Source: Deltaproteobacteria bacterium (GTDB lineage: Bacteria; Desulfobacterota; Desulfomonilia; Desulfomonilales; Desulfomonilaceae). Taken from it: a stretch of 32,674 nt of DNA. A model generated the notes under the pieces. That model was not told where the DNA came from and did no database searches. It saw only the letters and a program-made list of their open reading frames with translations. The position numbers were made by a program, and so were the translations under genes. Each line of letters opens with the position of its first letter. Within the stretch, counting starts at the first letter, position 1. The DNA is taken from positions 1 through 32,674 of the forward strand of contig JAMCYH010000262.1 in NCBI GenBank assembly GCA_023474025.1, in the 5' to 3' direction. Below, one piece after another: positions 1 to 8,143 of this stretch.

Positions 1-112
1 CAGTCAATGCGGCTAGAGAATACCCACTACGGTGGGCAGACCACAAAATTATCCCAACTCCTACGAGCAAACACACAGCTATCGAAATTACTAAGACGCT
101 GGTTCTCTTCAT
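1..112 (-). CDS. N-terminus of an unidentified exported or membrane-anchored protein (cut by window edge)
   Basis: Reading on the minus strand from an ATG at 110-112, 37 codons stay open to the window edge. They begin MKRTSVLVIS and continue through a hydrophobic stretch (about residues 5-24) that ends near a Trp-Ser-Ala, so this is a signal peptide or an uncleaved anchor. A GGAGG ribosome site lies 6 bases before the ATG, which is the main reason to call it a gene despite its short visible length. It follows priA on the same strand after a 166-base gap. The family cannot be told from so little sequence. Confidence 0.55.
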   Translation of the reverse strand, partial: MKRTSVLVISIAVCLLVGVGIILWSAHRSGYSLAALT

Positions 113-278
113 GACGCCTCCATTTTGGCAAATCCTATTCGGCTCGAATTTTGTTCCTGTCGGCTAAAGGGGAATTAAACCCTGCTCACAATAATCATAA
201 TACAATTTGCTAAAAAAGTTATAGTGAGCGTAAAATTATTCCGATTGGTAGCGGTTCTGATATTAATCAACGATGTTG

Positions 279-2537
279 CTACATCAGATCCATCGGATCC
301 ACATCTACTGTAATAGTTGATCCATGCCCGACTAGCAACCTCTGATCCATAAGAGTGTGAACCATTTTCCTCACAGCGGATCGATCGGGACTTTTAAGAA
401 GTACCTGCCATCGGAATTTTCCGAGGATCTTTCGGCGAGGGCAGGGACTGGGACCCAAGATCACAACGTTAGGGAAATCGCTTTTTAGAGACCTGGCTTG
501 ACGCGCGATATCTAAGATGTTTTCCTGAACTCTGTTTTCATTTGTTCCTTGTGCTTTTATGGATATGAGATAGCCGTAAGGCGGGTAACAAAGCTCCCTG
601 CGTATTTCCGATTCCAGTTCAAAAAACTCTTCATATGCGTGTTTGGCGGACAAACGTATCACCTCGTGCTCTGTATCAAACGTTTGAAGGATTACAGTGC
701 CAGGTTTTAAGTCACGTCCTGTCCTGCCTGCCACCTGAGTCAACAATTGGAAAGTTTTTTCAGATGCTCTAAAGTCAGGAAAATTTAGGGATGCGTCTCC
801 GAAGAGGATTCCGACCAATGATATTCCTGGAAAGTCATGGCCTTTAACTATCATCTGGGTCCCAACCAGTATGTCTATCTCTCTGGACCTAAAACGCGTC
901 AAAATATTATCTAGCTGATTTTTCCTAAGGGTGGAATCCCTATCAAAACGTTCAATTTTAGCGTTCGGGAAAATCCTGGCGATCTCCTCCTGAACCTTTT
1001 GGGAACCCACCCCAGAAAAATACAGTCTCGAACTCGAACACTGCGGACATATGGGTGGGGCGGGTTGAGAGAATCCGCAAAGATGACATTTTAAGTAGCG
1101 GGCGCTTTTGTGATGTATGAGGCTGACGTCACAATTCAGACATTTAAAGATATAGCCGCATTCCTGACACTGAGCGAAAGTGTCGAAGCCCCTTCTATTC
1201 AAAAAAAGGACCACCTGGTCTTGTTTCTCAAGACATTCTCCAATCGCTTCTATCAAAGGTGGTGTTAGAAAGCATTTCGAAAATTCCCTAGCGATTTCGC
1301 TTTCCTTAAGGTCAACAAGGCGCACTAGGGGCAGGGGGCCACCGTGGTGCCTTGTGGGAAGGTCAATTCGTTGTAACTTACCGTTTGTCGCATTTAAAAA
1401 TGTTTCAAAAGAAGGGGTAGCGCTTCCCAATACTACACAAAGCCCTTCAAGCTTACCTTTGACTAAAGCGAGATCTCTTGCGTTGTATGGGCAACCTTCA
1501 TCCTGTTTGTACGACGAATCATGCTCTTCATCTACTATGATCAGGCCCAGATCCGGGATTGGCGCAAAAATTCCTGATCGGGTAGCGACTACAACCTGGG
1601 TTTCTCCGCTCCTTATCCTACGCCACTCAACAATTTTTTGAGCATCTGTTATACCACTATGGAAAAGAGATATATTATTCCCAAACCTGCCTATAACCTG
1701 TTTTGCCGATTGGGGTGTGAGAGCTATCTCAGGGACTAACATCAGCGCTCTTTTAGACAATTTGAGAGCTGTCTCAATGTTCCTCAGATAGACTTCCGTT
1801 TTGCCCGAACCTGTAACCCCAAAGAGGAGGTAAGGTTCGAATCCACCCCTTGCAATGGACTCTGATATGGTAGCGCACGCCGAGTGTTGATCCAATGTCA
1901 GTGTTGGAGCTATATTGCTGTAAGTTTTGTGCCCGTCGATTAACGCCTTCAATACACTGAGGTCTATGTCTCGTCCCGGTTTGATCGGCGTAATATGCTC
2001 TTCTGGTGTCAACAATCCCAGACGTGTCAAATGATCAACCTGCTTTTTGCCAATTGTAGAGACCATTTTTTTTAGAGAAATGCGGCCTGACCTGGACGAT
2101 TTCAGTAGCTTGGCTGCCTCTTCCGGTAAAGACAGTTCGTCAATACGTGACTTTGTCTCTTGGGAGACTTTTAAATAAGGTTCTGATCGTTTTTCAAACC
2201 CAGATGGAATAGCAGTTTTTAAGACCAGACCGATTGGCGTCATATAATAATTGGAAACCCATTTTATGAAATCCCACCAGGTTTGATCAAAACACGGAGC
2301 TTCGTTAGGGATTTCGAGGATTTCCTTGATTTCGAAATTTATTTCTTTTGTAGGGCTTAAACCAACAATGAATCCGGCGCGAATCTTTTTGCCCAACGGA
2401 GCGAGGACTCTACGCCCAAATCCGAGTCTTTCCCTAAACTCCAGCGGCACATCATAAGTGTAAACTCCCTCTAGAGGGAGGGGAAAACAAACGTCTACGA
2501 GTAGAGAATCCGGTTTTAACGCGCTGAAATGAGACAT
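279..2537 (-). CDS. priA: Primosomal replication restart helicase PriA
   Basis: PriA is the 3'-5' DNA helicase that recognises stalled or repaired forks and reloads the replicative helicase. The 752-residue protein has the full family layout: an N-terminal DNA-binding region, Walker A GVTGSGKTEVY at about 240-250, the DEEHD box at 336-340, and eight zinc-binding cysteines in four CxxC pairs between 457 and 500 (CQEC, CLNC, CHLC, CPQC), followed by the C-terminal helicase lobe with an AGRTGRD motif VI. Length matches the usual 730-750 residues. It is the third gene of a minus-strand run, 73 bases after the PLD-like gene. No defect is seen. Confidence 0.97.
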   Translation of the reverse strand: MSHFSALKPDSLLVDVCFPLPLEGVYTYDVPLEFRERLGFGRRVLAPLGKKIRAGFIVGLSPTKEINFEIKEILEIPNEAPCFDQTWWDFIKWVSNYYMTPIGLVLKTAIPSGFEKRSEPYLKVSQETKSRIDELSLPEEAAKLLKSSRSGRISLKKMVSTIGKKQVDHLTRLGLLTPEEHITPIKPGRDIDLSVLKALIDGHKTYSNIAPTLTLDQHSACATISESIARGGFEPYLLFGVTGSGKTEVYLRNIETALKLSKRALMLVPEIALTPQSAKQVIGRFGNNISLFHSGITDAQKIVEWRRIRSGETQVVVATRSGIFAPIPDLGLIIVDEEHDSSYKQDEGCPYNARDLALVKGKLEGLCVVLGSATPSFETFLNATNGKLQRIDLPTRHHGGPLPLVRLVDLKESEIAREFSKCFLTPPLIEAIGECLEKQDQVVLFLNRRGFDTFAQCQECGYIFKCLNCDVSLIHHKSARYLKCHLCGFSQPAPPICPQCSSSRLYFSGVGSQKVQEEIARIFPNAKIERFDRDSTLRKNQLDNILTRFRSREIDILVGTQMIVKGHDFPGISLVGILFGDASLNFPDFRASEKTFQLLTQVAGRTGRDLKPGTVILQTFDTEHEVIRLSAKHAYEEFFELESEIRRELCYPPYGYLISIKAQGTNENRVQENILDIARQARSLKSDFPNVVILGPSPCPRRKILGKFRWQVLLKSPDRSAVRKMVHTLMDQRLLVGHGSTITVDVDPMDLM

Positions 2538-2610
2538 ATCAAACCATTGGTTTTCTTTATTTTGGATTCTCTGGCTATTTCAAACTAATGCCCCGAAAAA
2601 TGCCTGTGTT

Positions 2611-3135
2611 TCAGGAATCGGCAGGACACGGGCATATTTCTCTTCGCCCGCACTGCGAACAATGACCGCCCATCCAAATAAAATCGAAATAGTTTATAAA
2701 AGGTTCAACCTTGTCCTGACCTTCGAACATAAATCCAACTTCGAAGTTTCTGTTTCTGGAACTCTTTGCCCCAATACCTGCTCCTGTCAAATTTGCGCTA
2801 CCAACGAGAGCATAAAACCCGTCGACAATAAAGATTTTCGCATGCATTCTGGGACACTGCAGGAACTCGACACCAGCGCTCAACCGCCCTTTGGCGTCTA
2901 TCTTCTCATAGCGATCCCTGAATGGCTTAGATGGAGTTTCGGAGTGAATGATCCTAAACGATACTCCGCGTTGAATCAGCATGGCCATCAAATCAGGAAA
3001 CGAAACAAATTTGGATTTATATCTTAAAAAAGTCATCTTAACGTTTGCAGTAGCGATCCATACAAAGCGCTCAGCGCCACAGATGTGCTCCTGTGCGAAT
3101 TGTTCAAAGATATCTCGATCCCACAATGTTTTCAT
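2611..3135 (-). CDS. Phospholipase D-like (single HKD) protein with C-terminal Cys cluster
   Basis: The 174-residue protein carries one HxKxxxxD motif (HAKIFIVD, His98/Lys100/Asp105), followed by GSANLT (Ser113, Asn115) and a downstream Asn-Phe-Glu, the signature of the PLD superfamily. Single-HKD members such as Nuc-type endonucleases act as homodimers that share an active site, so a nuclease or phosphodiesterase is the likely activity; the substrate is unknown. The C-terminus has Cys159, Cys162, Cys168 and Cys170 (CSQC...CPC), a possible small zinc site not part of the core fold. No signal peptide is seen, so it is probably cytoplasmic. It starts 14 bases after the upstream 98-residue gene and was probably co-transcribed with it. 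Confidence 0.85.
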   Translation of the reverse strand: MKTLWDRDIFEQFAQEHICGAERFVWIATANVKMTFLRYKSKFVSFPDLMAMLIQRGVSFRIIHSETPSKPFRDRYEKIDAKGRLSAGVEFLQCPRMHAKIFIVDGFYALVGSANLTGAGIGAKSSRNRNFEVGFMFEGQDKVEPFINYFDFIWMGGHCSQCGRREICPCPADS

Positions 3136-3149
3136 ATAAGGATATTCGT

Positions 3150-3446
3150 CTAATATTTAACAGCTTTGGCCCATGCGCCTCGACGCTCCAGATCCTTGTC
3201 CAATTCCAGGTCCTGACGCGCCGCAACCAATAATTCAGAACCATCAGCTTCCAGAATAAGACGCCAGAGAACAACCAAACCTCTATCAGAAAGTGACCGC
3301 ATGACTGCCTGAATTCTTAGATACTCATCTGACCCGGGTTGACTGGTAGGATCAACCAGAACCCCTCGAGTAGATACCCACCCGGGATTCTTTATGCGTT
3401 CCAAAATTTTCTGTTCAATCTCGGAATCCAAAATATTTTCCTCCAT
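3150..3446 (-). CDS. Small conserved-looking hypothetical protein upstream of the PLD-like gene
   Basis: A 98-residue soluble protein that I do not recognise. Its N-terminal half (EIEQKILERIKNPGWVSTRG) and the middle (RIQAVMRSLSDRGLVVLWRL) read like the helices and beta-wing of a small winged-helix fold: ordered helices, then a hydrophobic strand pair. The C-terminal part is charged (DLELDKDLERRG). No signal peptide, cysteines or catalytic motif are visible. It is the first gene of the minus-strand run ahead of the PLD-like protein (14-base gap) and priA, so a partner or regulator of the PLD protein is a reasonable guess but no more than that. Confidence 0.65.
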   Translation of the reverse strand: MEENILDSEIEQKILERIKNPGWVSTRGVLVDPTSQPGSDEYLRIQAVMRSLSDRGLVVLWRLILEADGSELLVAARQDLELDKDLERRGAWAKAVKY

Positions 3447-3526
3447 GTTGCCTTGACCTGTAATTGGTTCCGTTCGTAAGATAGATCAACTGATTTCAAA
3501 ATTCTACAACAAGCCAGAGAAATAAC

Positions 3527-4210
3527 ATGGTATGCGCAGCTATTGTAACTGCTGGAGGTGTCGGGCTAAGAATGGGTCACGATATTCCCAAACAGTATCT
3601 GGAGTTGGCCGGTATTCCGATATTGGCTCGTACTCTCGATGTTTTTGAGACCCATAACGAGATAGAATTCATTGTTTTGACGACCCCGAAAGGGCATGTA
3701 GATTACTGTCAGTCAGACATAGTTGAGCGTCATGGTTTCCGAAAAGTGAGAAATGTTACACAAGGAGGCGCCACAAGACAGGGTTCCGTCCTAAACGGAC
3801 TAAGACTCGTTCAAGACAGTGATTTTGTGTTAATCCACGATGGAGTAAGGCCTCTGGTTGAAGCTTCGGTAATTTCCATGTGTATTCAGAGCGCGAAATC
3901 GCATGGCGCCGCGATAGCGGCAAGCCCCATAAATGACACGGTAAAGAGAGGCGCCAAATTCATTACCGAAACACTGTCCAGGGAGAATTTGTGGCTCGCC
4001 CACACACCTCAGACATTTCGAACATCACTGATACTGCATGCCCACCAAAAGGCGATAGCTGACAATTTCCAGGGAACGGATGACGCCTCGCTTATAGAAC
4101 GTTTGGGGTTAAAAGTGGCAATCGTTCAAGATAGCCATTACAACATCAAAATTACCACTCCCCAGGACCTTGTCGTCGCAGAAAGATTCCTTACTGTTAA
4201 GCAGCCCTGA
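3527..4210 (+). CDS. ispD: 2-C-methyl-D-erythritol 4-phosphate cytidylyltransferase
   Basis: IspD transfers CMP from CTP to MEP in the non-mevalonate isoprenoid pathway. The 227-residue length is typical of the monofunctional enzyme. The N-terminal nucleotide-binding signature TAGGVGLRMG...PKQYLELAG is present, as are IHDGVRPLVE and the late NIKITTPQDL segment. The first Ala-Ala-Gly of the usual loop is Thr-Ala-Gly here. ispF, which often follows ispD, is not adjacent. The ribosome site before the ATG is weak. Its stop codon directly abuts the stop codon of the convergent purF, with no base between and no terminator hairpin. Confidence 0.94.
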   Translation: MVCAAIVTAGGVGLRMGHDIPKQYLELAGIPILARTLDVFETHNEIEFIVLTTPKGHVDYCQSDIVERHGFRKVRNVTQGGATRQGSVLNGLRLVQDSDFVLIHDGVRPLVEASVISMCIQSAKSHGAAIAASPINDTVKRGAKFITETLSRENLWLAHTPQTFRTSLILHAHQKAIADNFQGTDDASLIERLGLKVAIVQDSHYNIKITTPQDLVVAERFLTVKQP

Positions 4211-5638
4211 TTAAGGCCACACACTGCGTGGGCTGCCAAGGTTGGTTTCCAGGCAATGCTTGGTCGAGTCGTCAGTGATCTGAATTGGATATTTTCCGGT
4301 AAAACAGGCTGTACAAAAATCCTTGGCGGGAATGGGCATAGCCTGTAACATGCCTTCTAAACTCAGATAGGCCAAAGAATCCGCTTCTATGAAATCGCAA
4401 ATCTGTTGGACAGATTTCGAACATGCGATAAGTTCGCCTTTGCTGGAAAAGTCAATACCGAAAAAACAGGGAAAACGTATTGGAGGGCAACTGATTCTCA
4501 TGTGGATTTCTCGCGCTCCAGCCTCTCGTAACGCCCTGGTGCGCAACTTGCTTGTAGTTCCCCTAACAATTGAATCATCAACCACAACAACACTTTTGTC
4601 TTTAAGAATTTCACGAACCGGATTCAGTTTAAGCCTGACTCCGAGATTACGAATTGCAGGCGATGGCTGGATAAAAGTGCGTCCTACATAATGATTACGA
4701 ATGACTCCGTATTCGAAAGGTAACCCGCTACCTTGAGCATAACCGAGCGCAGCGTAATTACCCGACGCCGGCATGGGGGCGACCAGGTCCGCATGCGGAA
4801 CAGGGCTCTCGAGAGCTACCTGAACCCCAAGAGACTTTCTGATATTGTAGACACCATGTCCAAAAATTGATGAATCAGGTCTCGAGAAATAGATGTATTC
4901 GAAGATGCACATTGCCAGGTTTCTACGCTTGGGGCTTTTGATGGACCGCAAGCCGTTCTGGTCGGCAATAACGATTTCACCGGGCTCGACATCCCGAACA
5001 TAATCAGCTTCAATTATATCTAGGGCACACGTTTCAGAAGCGAAAACTATAGCGTCCTTTTTGCGCCCGATACATAAGGGTCTGAATCCAAAAGGGTCCC
5101 GTGCTGCGTAGATACCGTTTGAACTCAAGAAAACCAGAGACCAGGCGCCTTTCAATTCCTGAAAAACCTTAATCAGCCTGTCTTCTAATGGTCCCTTCTT
5201 ATGCAGAATGAGATGAGCTATTAATTCCGAATCAGTAGAAGTCTGAAAAATAGCCCCTGATGCTTCGAGTTTACGCCTGAGTTTCGCAATGTTAACTATA
5301 TTGCCATTGTGTCCGAGAGCGAAGAATCGATCTATCTGCTCGACCAAAAATGGCTGGGCGTTCCTCAACATAGAACTGCCGGTTGTGGAATAGCGCACGT
5401 GTCCTATTCCCATGTTTCCTTTCATGTCATCAAGCTCTGCACTCTTGAAGACATCAGAAACTAGCCCCATGCCTTTCTTCGCTGATATGGTAGAGCCGTC
5501 TGAGACAATAATTCCGGCCGATTCCTGGCCGCGATGTTGCAATGCGTACAATCCCAGATAAATGTGTTTTGCAGGGTCATCCACCCCGTATATGCCAAAA
5601 ATTCCACAAGCCTCTTTTTTAGAGGGGGTTTGAAACAT
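4211..5638 (-). CDS. purF: Amidophosphoribosyltransferase (Fe-S, propeptide type)
   Basis: PurF makes 5-phosphoribosylamine from PRPP and glutamine, the first committed purine step. A 10-residue leader precedes CGIFGIYG, so Cys11 becomes the N-terminal nucleophile after self-cleavage, as in the Bacillus subtilis class. The PRPP-binding loop VVVVDDSIVRGTTS is intact. Cysteines consistent with a structural [4Fe-4S] cluster are visible: Cys in NLAMCIFEY, one in the CPPIRFPC segment, and the late pair CTAC. The 475-residue length is normal. It is preceded by a hairpin terminator at 5760-5782 that closes the upstream gene, so purF should have its own promoter in the 120 bases between; I could not identify it. 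Confidence 0.97.
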   Translation of the reverse strand: MFQTPSKKEACGIFGIYGVDDPAKHIYLGLYALQHRGQESAGIIVSDGSTISAKKGMGLVSDVFKSAELDDMKGNMGIGHVRYSTTGSSMLRNAQPFLVEQIDRFFALGHNGNIVNIAKLRRKLEASGAIFQTSTDSELIAHLILHKKGPLEDRLIKVFQELKGAWSLVFLSSNGIYAARDPFGFRPLCIGRKKDAIVFASETCALDIIEADYVRDVEPGEIVIADQNGLRSIKSPKRRNLAMCIFEYIYFSRPDSSIFGHGVYNIRKSLGVQVALESPVPHADLVAPMPASGNYAALGYAQGSGLPFEYGVIRNHYVGRTFIQPSPAIRNLGVRLKLNPVREILKDKSVVVVDDSIVRGTTSKLRTRALREAGAREIHMRISCPPIRFPCFFGIDFSSKGELIACSKSVQQICDFIEADSLAYLSLEGMLQAMPIPAKDFCTACFTGKYPIQITDDSTKHCLETNLGSPRSVWP

Positions 5639-5759
5639 GAATTTGAACTCCGATTTGAGCCGCGGTAGGTTCGAACTTTCTGGTTACAAATTACTCCACG
5701 TTTGGGACATCGTCAACCAGCAGAGTTATGGAATTGTTATTCCGTGAGAGAAATCAAAA

Positions 5760-5782
5760 GGGCCTTGAAGATTTCAAGGCCC
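5760..5782 (-). terminator. Rho-independent terminator after the Pro/Gln-rich gene
   Basis: A perfect 10-bp stem (GGGCCTTGAA / TTCAAGGCCC) with a 3-base loop. On the minus strand it is followed by TTTTGATTT, so it terminates transcription coming from the 5842-6597 gene before purF. On the plus strand the downstream bases are not T-rich. Confidence 0.8.
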
Positions 5783-5841
5783 AAATTAATTGTGTTTGCG
5801 CTGACATCAGCCATCGCAAGGTCTGTTGACAAAAAGGATTA

Positions 5842-6597
5842 TCATTGCCCCTGCGGCGCTACCGGAACTGCCTTATTGAATGAGTTCCAACCTGTTCTAG
5901 GGTCCTGCCCCTGAGGAATTTCAACCGGATGGGGCATTGCTATTGAAGTGCCGGGACTCTCGGTTGGCGCACCTGTAACTCTTTGCGCTTGACTTTGTTT
6001 TTTTGTCCTCGCCTGTTTTGGCGCCGCACGTCTCTGTCTGGTTTGTCTACCTGGAGGGGCCTGTATTCCTTCATCTTCCCCTTGGGGTGGGTAATACTGG
6101 ACTGAAGTCCCTTCAGGAGTCTGTGTCGTTATTCGGACTGCTCCAGCCGGAAGATCATCTCCGAATTGAGGCGGTTGTCCGGCAGCCGAATACGGCGCTG
6201 GCCCGGTTTGTCCTGGTTGAGCTTGCATAGGTGGCGCCGCTTGTTGGGTAGGAGGCGGAACATAGCTCACGGGTGGAGGCCCCTGAGGCGTATTGGCCGG
6301 TTGCTGGTAGTTTTGCCAGTCTGAATAGACACCCTGCTGGCTGTAATTAGGATATGCGGGCGGCGGAGAGTATCCCTGAGGTGGTCCATAGGCCTGATTG
6401 GGTTGCGCATATTGATTGGGGGCCTGTTGATTGGGCTGTTCCTGGCCTTGAAACTGCTGATAATTGAACTGATTCGAAGCCCCTCCATTCCAGACACCAA
6501 GGCCACCAGGCCCAAGGACCGACTCCAGTATTCCCTGCGCAAAAGATGCGGCAGGCGCCAGTAATACCAAAATTATGATCAGCGCTATCTTTGCCAT
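5842..6597 (-). CDS. Exported Pro/Gln-rich low-complexity protein
   Basis: The 251-residue product starts with a clear signal peptide (MAKIALIIILVLLAPAASFAQG, cleavage probably after Ala20). Residues 40-145 are low complexity, rich in Pro, Gln, Asn and Tyr (PNQQAPNQYAQPNQAYGPPQ), resembling prion-like or cell-surface linker sequence. A more ordered segment follows (DLPAGAVRITTQTPEGTSVQ, then YYPP), then a very basic stretch (RQTRQRRAAPKQARTKK) and a tail with DPRTGWNSFNKAVPVAP that looks conserved by its lack of bias. No enzyme motif is seen. It has an AGGAG ribosome site 7 bases before ATG, a near-consensus promoter at 6678-6706 and a terminator at 5760-5782, so it is a well-expressed single-gene unit. 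Function unknown; periplasmic or surface location is inferred. Confidence 0.8.
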   Translation of the reverse strand: MAKIALIIILVLLAPAASFAQGILESVLGPGGLGVWNGGASNQFNYQQFQGQEQPNQQAPNQYAQPNQAYGPPQGYSPPPAYPNYSQQGVYSDWQNYQQPANTPQGPPPVSYVPPPTQQAAPPMQAQPGQTGPAPYSAAGQPPQFGDDLPAGAVRITTQTPEGTSVQYYPPQGEDEGIQAPPGRQTRQRRAAPKQARTKKQSQAQRVTGAPTESPGTSIAMPHPVEIPQGQDPRTGWNSFNKAVPVAPQGQ

Positions 6598-6677
6598 TTT
6601 GTCACTCCTGAGCTCTGCTGACGGCTCAAAGGGATTATCTTAGAGTCTAAAACTATAGATTAGTCCATCTAATTAAT

Positions 6678-6706
6678 ATTTTACAGTATTACTAGCTATC
6701 TGTCAA
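6678..6706 (-). promoter_or_regulatory. Sigma-70-like promoter for the Pro/Gln-rich protein
   Basis: On the minus strand TTGACA (6701-6706), a 17-base spacer and TAAAAT (6678-6683). The match and spacing are near ideal, and the start codon lies about 80 bases downstream. Confidence 0.75.
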
Positions 6707-6805
6707 CGCGTGATGTAAAGTTTGAAACGCAACCCCAAGCTATTACGCGGAAAAAGTGGGATTCTTTTCTCATCAAACATCAATTCGGTATTGATAAGAC
6801 AAGCT

Positions 6806-7924
6806 TCAAAGTTTTACCAGTTCGTAGTTTCGTGAGCCAATTCCAACCTTTTCCGCATATTCCAGTTGATGTTCCCAATCTATGTCGGGAAACAGGGCCC
6901 TGAATTTGTCCTGTCCAGGTTCCATGGCCTGATCGAGTTTTGATAGAGGATTGCCGGGCGCCAAATTAACCAGGTCCGCAGCTGCCTGATCAATTGCAAC
7001 GGGGTCCAAAGACCCAAGGACGCCAACGCTGGGCACTATTGCCCTATCTGAAAATGGAGTGCAGTCGCACAGCGGGGAAACGTCTGTTACAAAGGTTATG
7101 AAAGCAACCTTGTCCGTCTTTTGGCTCAGAACCGCCTTAGCATACTCGACTATCTTCTCCATGAATGTTGGAATCGACTCGTTCCATTGGATAGAAATAG
7201 CGCCTTGTTTACACGTCAAAATACACTCGGCGCAGCCTACACACTTTTCAGGATTTATCCTGGCCTTCCTCTGCCTTTTTTCGCCCTGGACATATATCGC
7301 TCCACCCCTGCACCACGTGACACAATCTCCACAGCCCACGCATCTCCTCGCATCTACTTTTGGAGCGATGTTGGAATGCTGATCCAGCTTACCTTTTCTA
7401 GACGCGCATCCCATGCCGAGATTCTTGATGGCGCCTCCGAATCCCGACAGTTCATGACCCTTAAAGTGCGTCATTACCACAAGGCCGTCAGCGTAATGAA
7501 TATCGGCCCCTATATACGCTGTCTTAATATGTGCCCCATTCAATGAAATACCTACATGGCTGTTACCCCGAAGTCCATCAGCTATGATAACCGGAGCTCC
7601 TGTCACCTCCCGGGTGAAACCATTGTCATAGGCAGTGCACAGATGGGACCACGCCTCTATGCGTGATCCCACATATAGAGTATTGGTGTCCGTAAGAAAG
7701 GGCTTTGCTCCGACACCTTTTAGGATATCCACCACTCTACGGACGAACTGGGGTCTAATGTGGGCAGTGTTACCGGCTTCACCAAAATGAATCTTTATCG
7801 CTACAAGATCCCTTTCCTTGAAAAGGTCACAGGGAATGAGTGAGTTAAACAAATCAACTACCTTGGCCAGAACACTTTTCTTCCAGGAAGCGGAAAGATC
7901 AATCATGTAAACTCGTGAACTCAT
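6806..7924 (-). CDS. DUF362 protein with two 4Fe-4S clusters
   Basis: Residues about 1-180 form a DUF362 domain (VAIKIHFGEAGNTAHIRP, GGAIKNLGMGCASRKGK). Two ferredoxin-type motifs follow: CVGCGDCVTWC and CVGCAECILTC, each binding one [4Fe-4S] cluster, with a C-terminal return to the DUF362 fold (GVLGSLDPVAIDQAAADL). Such proteins are common in strict anaerobes; the reaction is not established. I chose the ATG at 7924 because an AGGAG site lies 7 bases before it; an upstream in-frame TTG at 7945 would overlap that site. The gene is divergent from lysS. It is probably a cytoplasmic redox protein of about 372 residues. Confidence 0.9.
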   Translation of the reverse strand: MSSRVYMIDLSASWKKSVLAKVVDLFNSLIPCDLFKERDLVAIKIHFGEAGNTAHIRPQFVRRVVDILKGVGAKPFLTDTNTLYVGSRIEAWSHLCTAYDNGFTREVTGAPVIIADGLRGNSHVGISLNGAHIKTAYIGADIHYADGLVVMTHFKGHELSGFGGAIKNLGMGCASRKGKLDQHSNIAPKVDARRCVGCGDCVTWCRGGAIYVQGEKRQRKARINPEKCVGCAECILTCKQGAISIQWNESIPTFMEKIVEYAKAVLSQKTDKVAFITFVTDVSPLCDCTPFSDRAIVPSVGVLGSLDPVAIDQAAADLVNLAPGNPLSKLDQAMEPGQDKFRALFPDIDWEHQLEYAEKVGIGSRNYELVKL

Positions 7925-8073
7925 TTCATCACTCCTAAAAATCAATTTTCATAATTATTCGATTTTTTATGGACGATTTTCAATCGTTTTGCATTCAATA
8001 GATAGCGCTTTTAAAAAATAAGCTGATTTCAGTTTATTGAGACAAGATCTTTTTGGTCTAAAGATGCATAAAC

Positions 8074-8100
8074 TTGACATTTTCTCAACAAAAGTATAAA
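8074..8100 (+). promoter_or_regulatory. Probable promoter of the lysS-lol-bam-lpx operon
   Basis: TTGACA at 8074-8079 and TATAAA at 8095-8100 with a 15-base spacer, shorter than ideal. It lies about 45 bases ahead of the lysS GTG start, and is the only good candidate in the 219-base divergent gap. Confidence 0.55.
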
Positions 8101-8143
8101 AAGCCGATTCAATTATAGTAAAACTTTCAGGAGACTACCTCAG

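Noticed and set aside
150-240. Imperfect GCTCAC...GTGAGC inverted repeat after priA
   Set aside because: Mismatched stem with a loop of about 30 bases and no convincing T tract; not enough to call a terminator.
5639-5759. Purine riboswitch or PurR site ahead of purF
   Set aside because: No conserved purine-aptamer core or clear operator was recognised.
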